Shown here: one piece after another, positions 63,944-64,000 of the stretch
Layout: each line of letters starts with the position of its first letter
How positions within the stretch are numbered: position 1 is the stretch's first letter
NCBI GenBank assembly: GCA_017405845.1
Contig: JAFQZQ010000014.1
Location: 24,896 to 88,895, forward strand
Length of the DNA stretch: 64,000 nt
Direction: 5' to 3'
DNA from: Mogibacterium sp.
Lineage (GTDB): Bacteria; Bacillota; Clostridia; Peptostreptococcales; Anaerovoracaceae
Notes under the pieces: generated by a model
Databases searched by the model: none
What the model was told of the DNA's origin: nothing
The model's input: the letters and a program-made list of their open reading frames with translations, nothing else
Made by a program: the position numbers and the translations under genes

Positions 63944-64000
63944 GTTGTTCCCCTCGCCGGGGAGGCAGGTCAGCAGCGTATTCCCGCTGCTGACGCAGAA

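Noticed and set aside
1..64000. tRNA or rRNA genes
   Set aside because: No cloverleaf with a convincing T-arm and no rRNA sequence was recognised by eye; a dedicated tRNA scan was not possible.

Overview
The window looks like a chromosome segment of an obligately anaerobic clostridium (Bacillota, Clostridia). Evidence: the gene order mnmE-mnmG-rsmG-parA-parB-gdpP-rplI-dnaB, which is usual near the origin in this phylum; Gly-Gly-rich Shine-Dalgarno sites and several TTG starts; a lipoteichoic-acid-synthase-type protein; and many oxygen-sensitive iron-sulfur enzymes. Coding DNA is GC-rich except for one AT-rich tnpB insertion. The family (perhaps Anaerovoracaceae-like) is a guess from content only. 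Almost all genes are on the + strand; two are on the - strand.

Layout. (1) 1-8522: a BMP-type nucleoside ABC importer (three genes), a secreted transglutaminase-like protein, then deoC, udp and deoB. Imported nucleosides would be phosphorolysed and the pentose phosphate sent to glycolysis. (2) 8545-16256: mnmE, mnmG, rsmG, an inserted TnpB gene, three parS-like palindromes, parA, parB. (3) 16269-26646: a c-di-AMP phosphodiesterase homologue without membrane helices, rplI, dnaB, a DnaD-domain protein ending in a loader-type zinc module, an M23 peptidase, an FtsB/DivIC-like protein, rsmA and an LtaS-like enzyme. (4) 26701-33208: rho, a DUF1385-PrmC fusion, a DUF1295 membrane protein, an FMN reductase, a CooT-like protein and an iron-sulfur aldo-keto reductase. 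(5) 33328-56321: an accessory metabolic region. It holds three paralogous two-subunit enzymes of the 2-hydroxyacyl-CoA dehydratase/benzoyl-CoA reductase superfamily, one BadG/HgdC-type activase, a CooC-type ATPase with a CxC motif, a short protein resembling part of acetyl-CoA synthase, two related single-helix microproteins, htpG, a His-rich metal-binding protein, an acyl-CoA-ligase-like enzyme, a CrtI-like flavoprotein and a [2Fe-2S] flavin reductase. (6) 56486-63835: a GAF-ABC ATPase with a giant FtsX-type permease, a PlsC-like acyltransferase with a zinc ribbon, and a GltS-like transporter.

The best candidate for an undescribed system is region 5. From 45082 to 56321 the enzymes, their activase, a nickel-insertase-like ATPase, an acetyl-CoA-synthase-like protein, microproteins and a chaperone are packed together, and no CO dehydrogenase is present. 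This suggests a low-potential reductase or dehydratase system with its own metal-maturation kit; the substrate cannot be read from the sequence. The second notable signal is a family of 100-190 bp intergenic palindromes. Two of them share a 68-bp core (67/68 identical) but are enclosed by completely different, locus-specific complementary arms.
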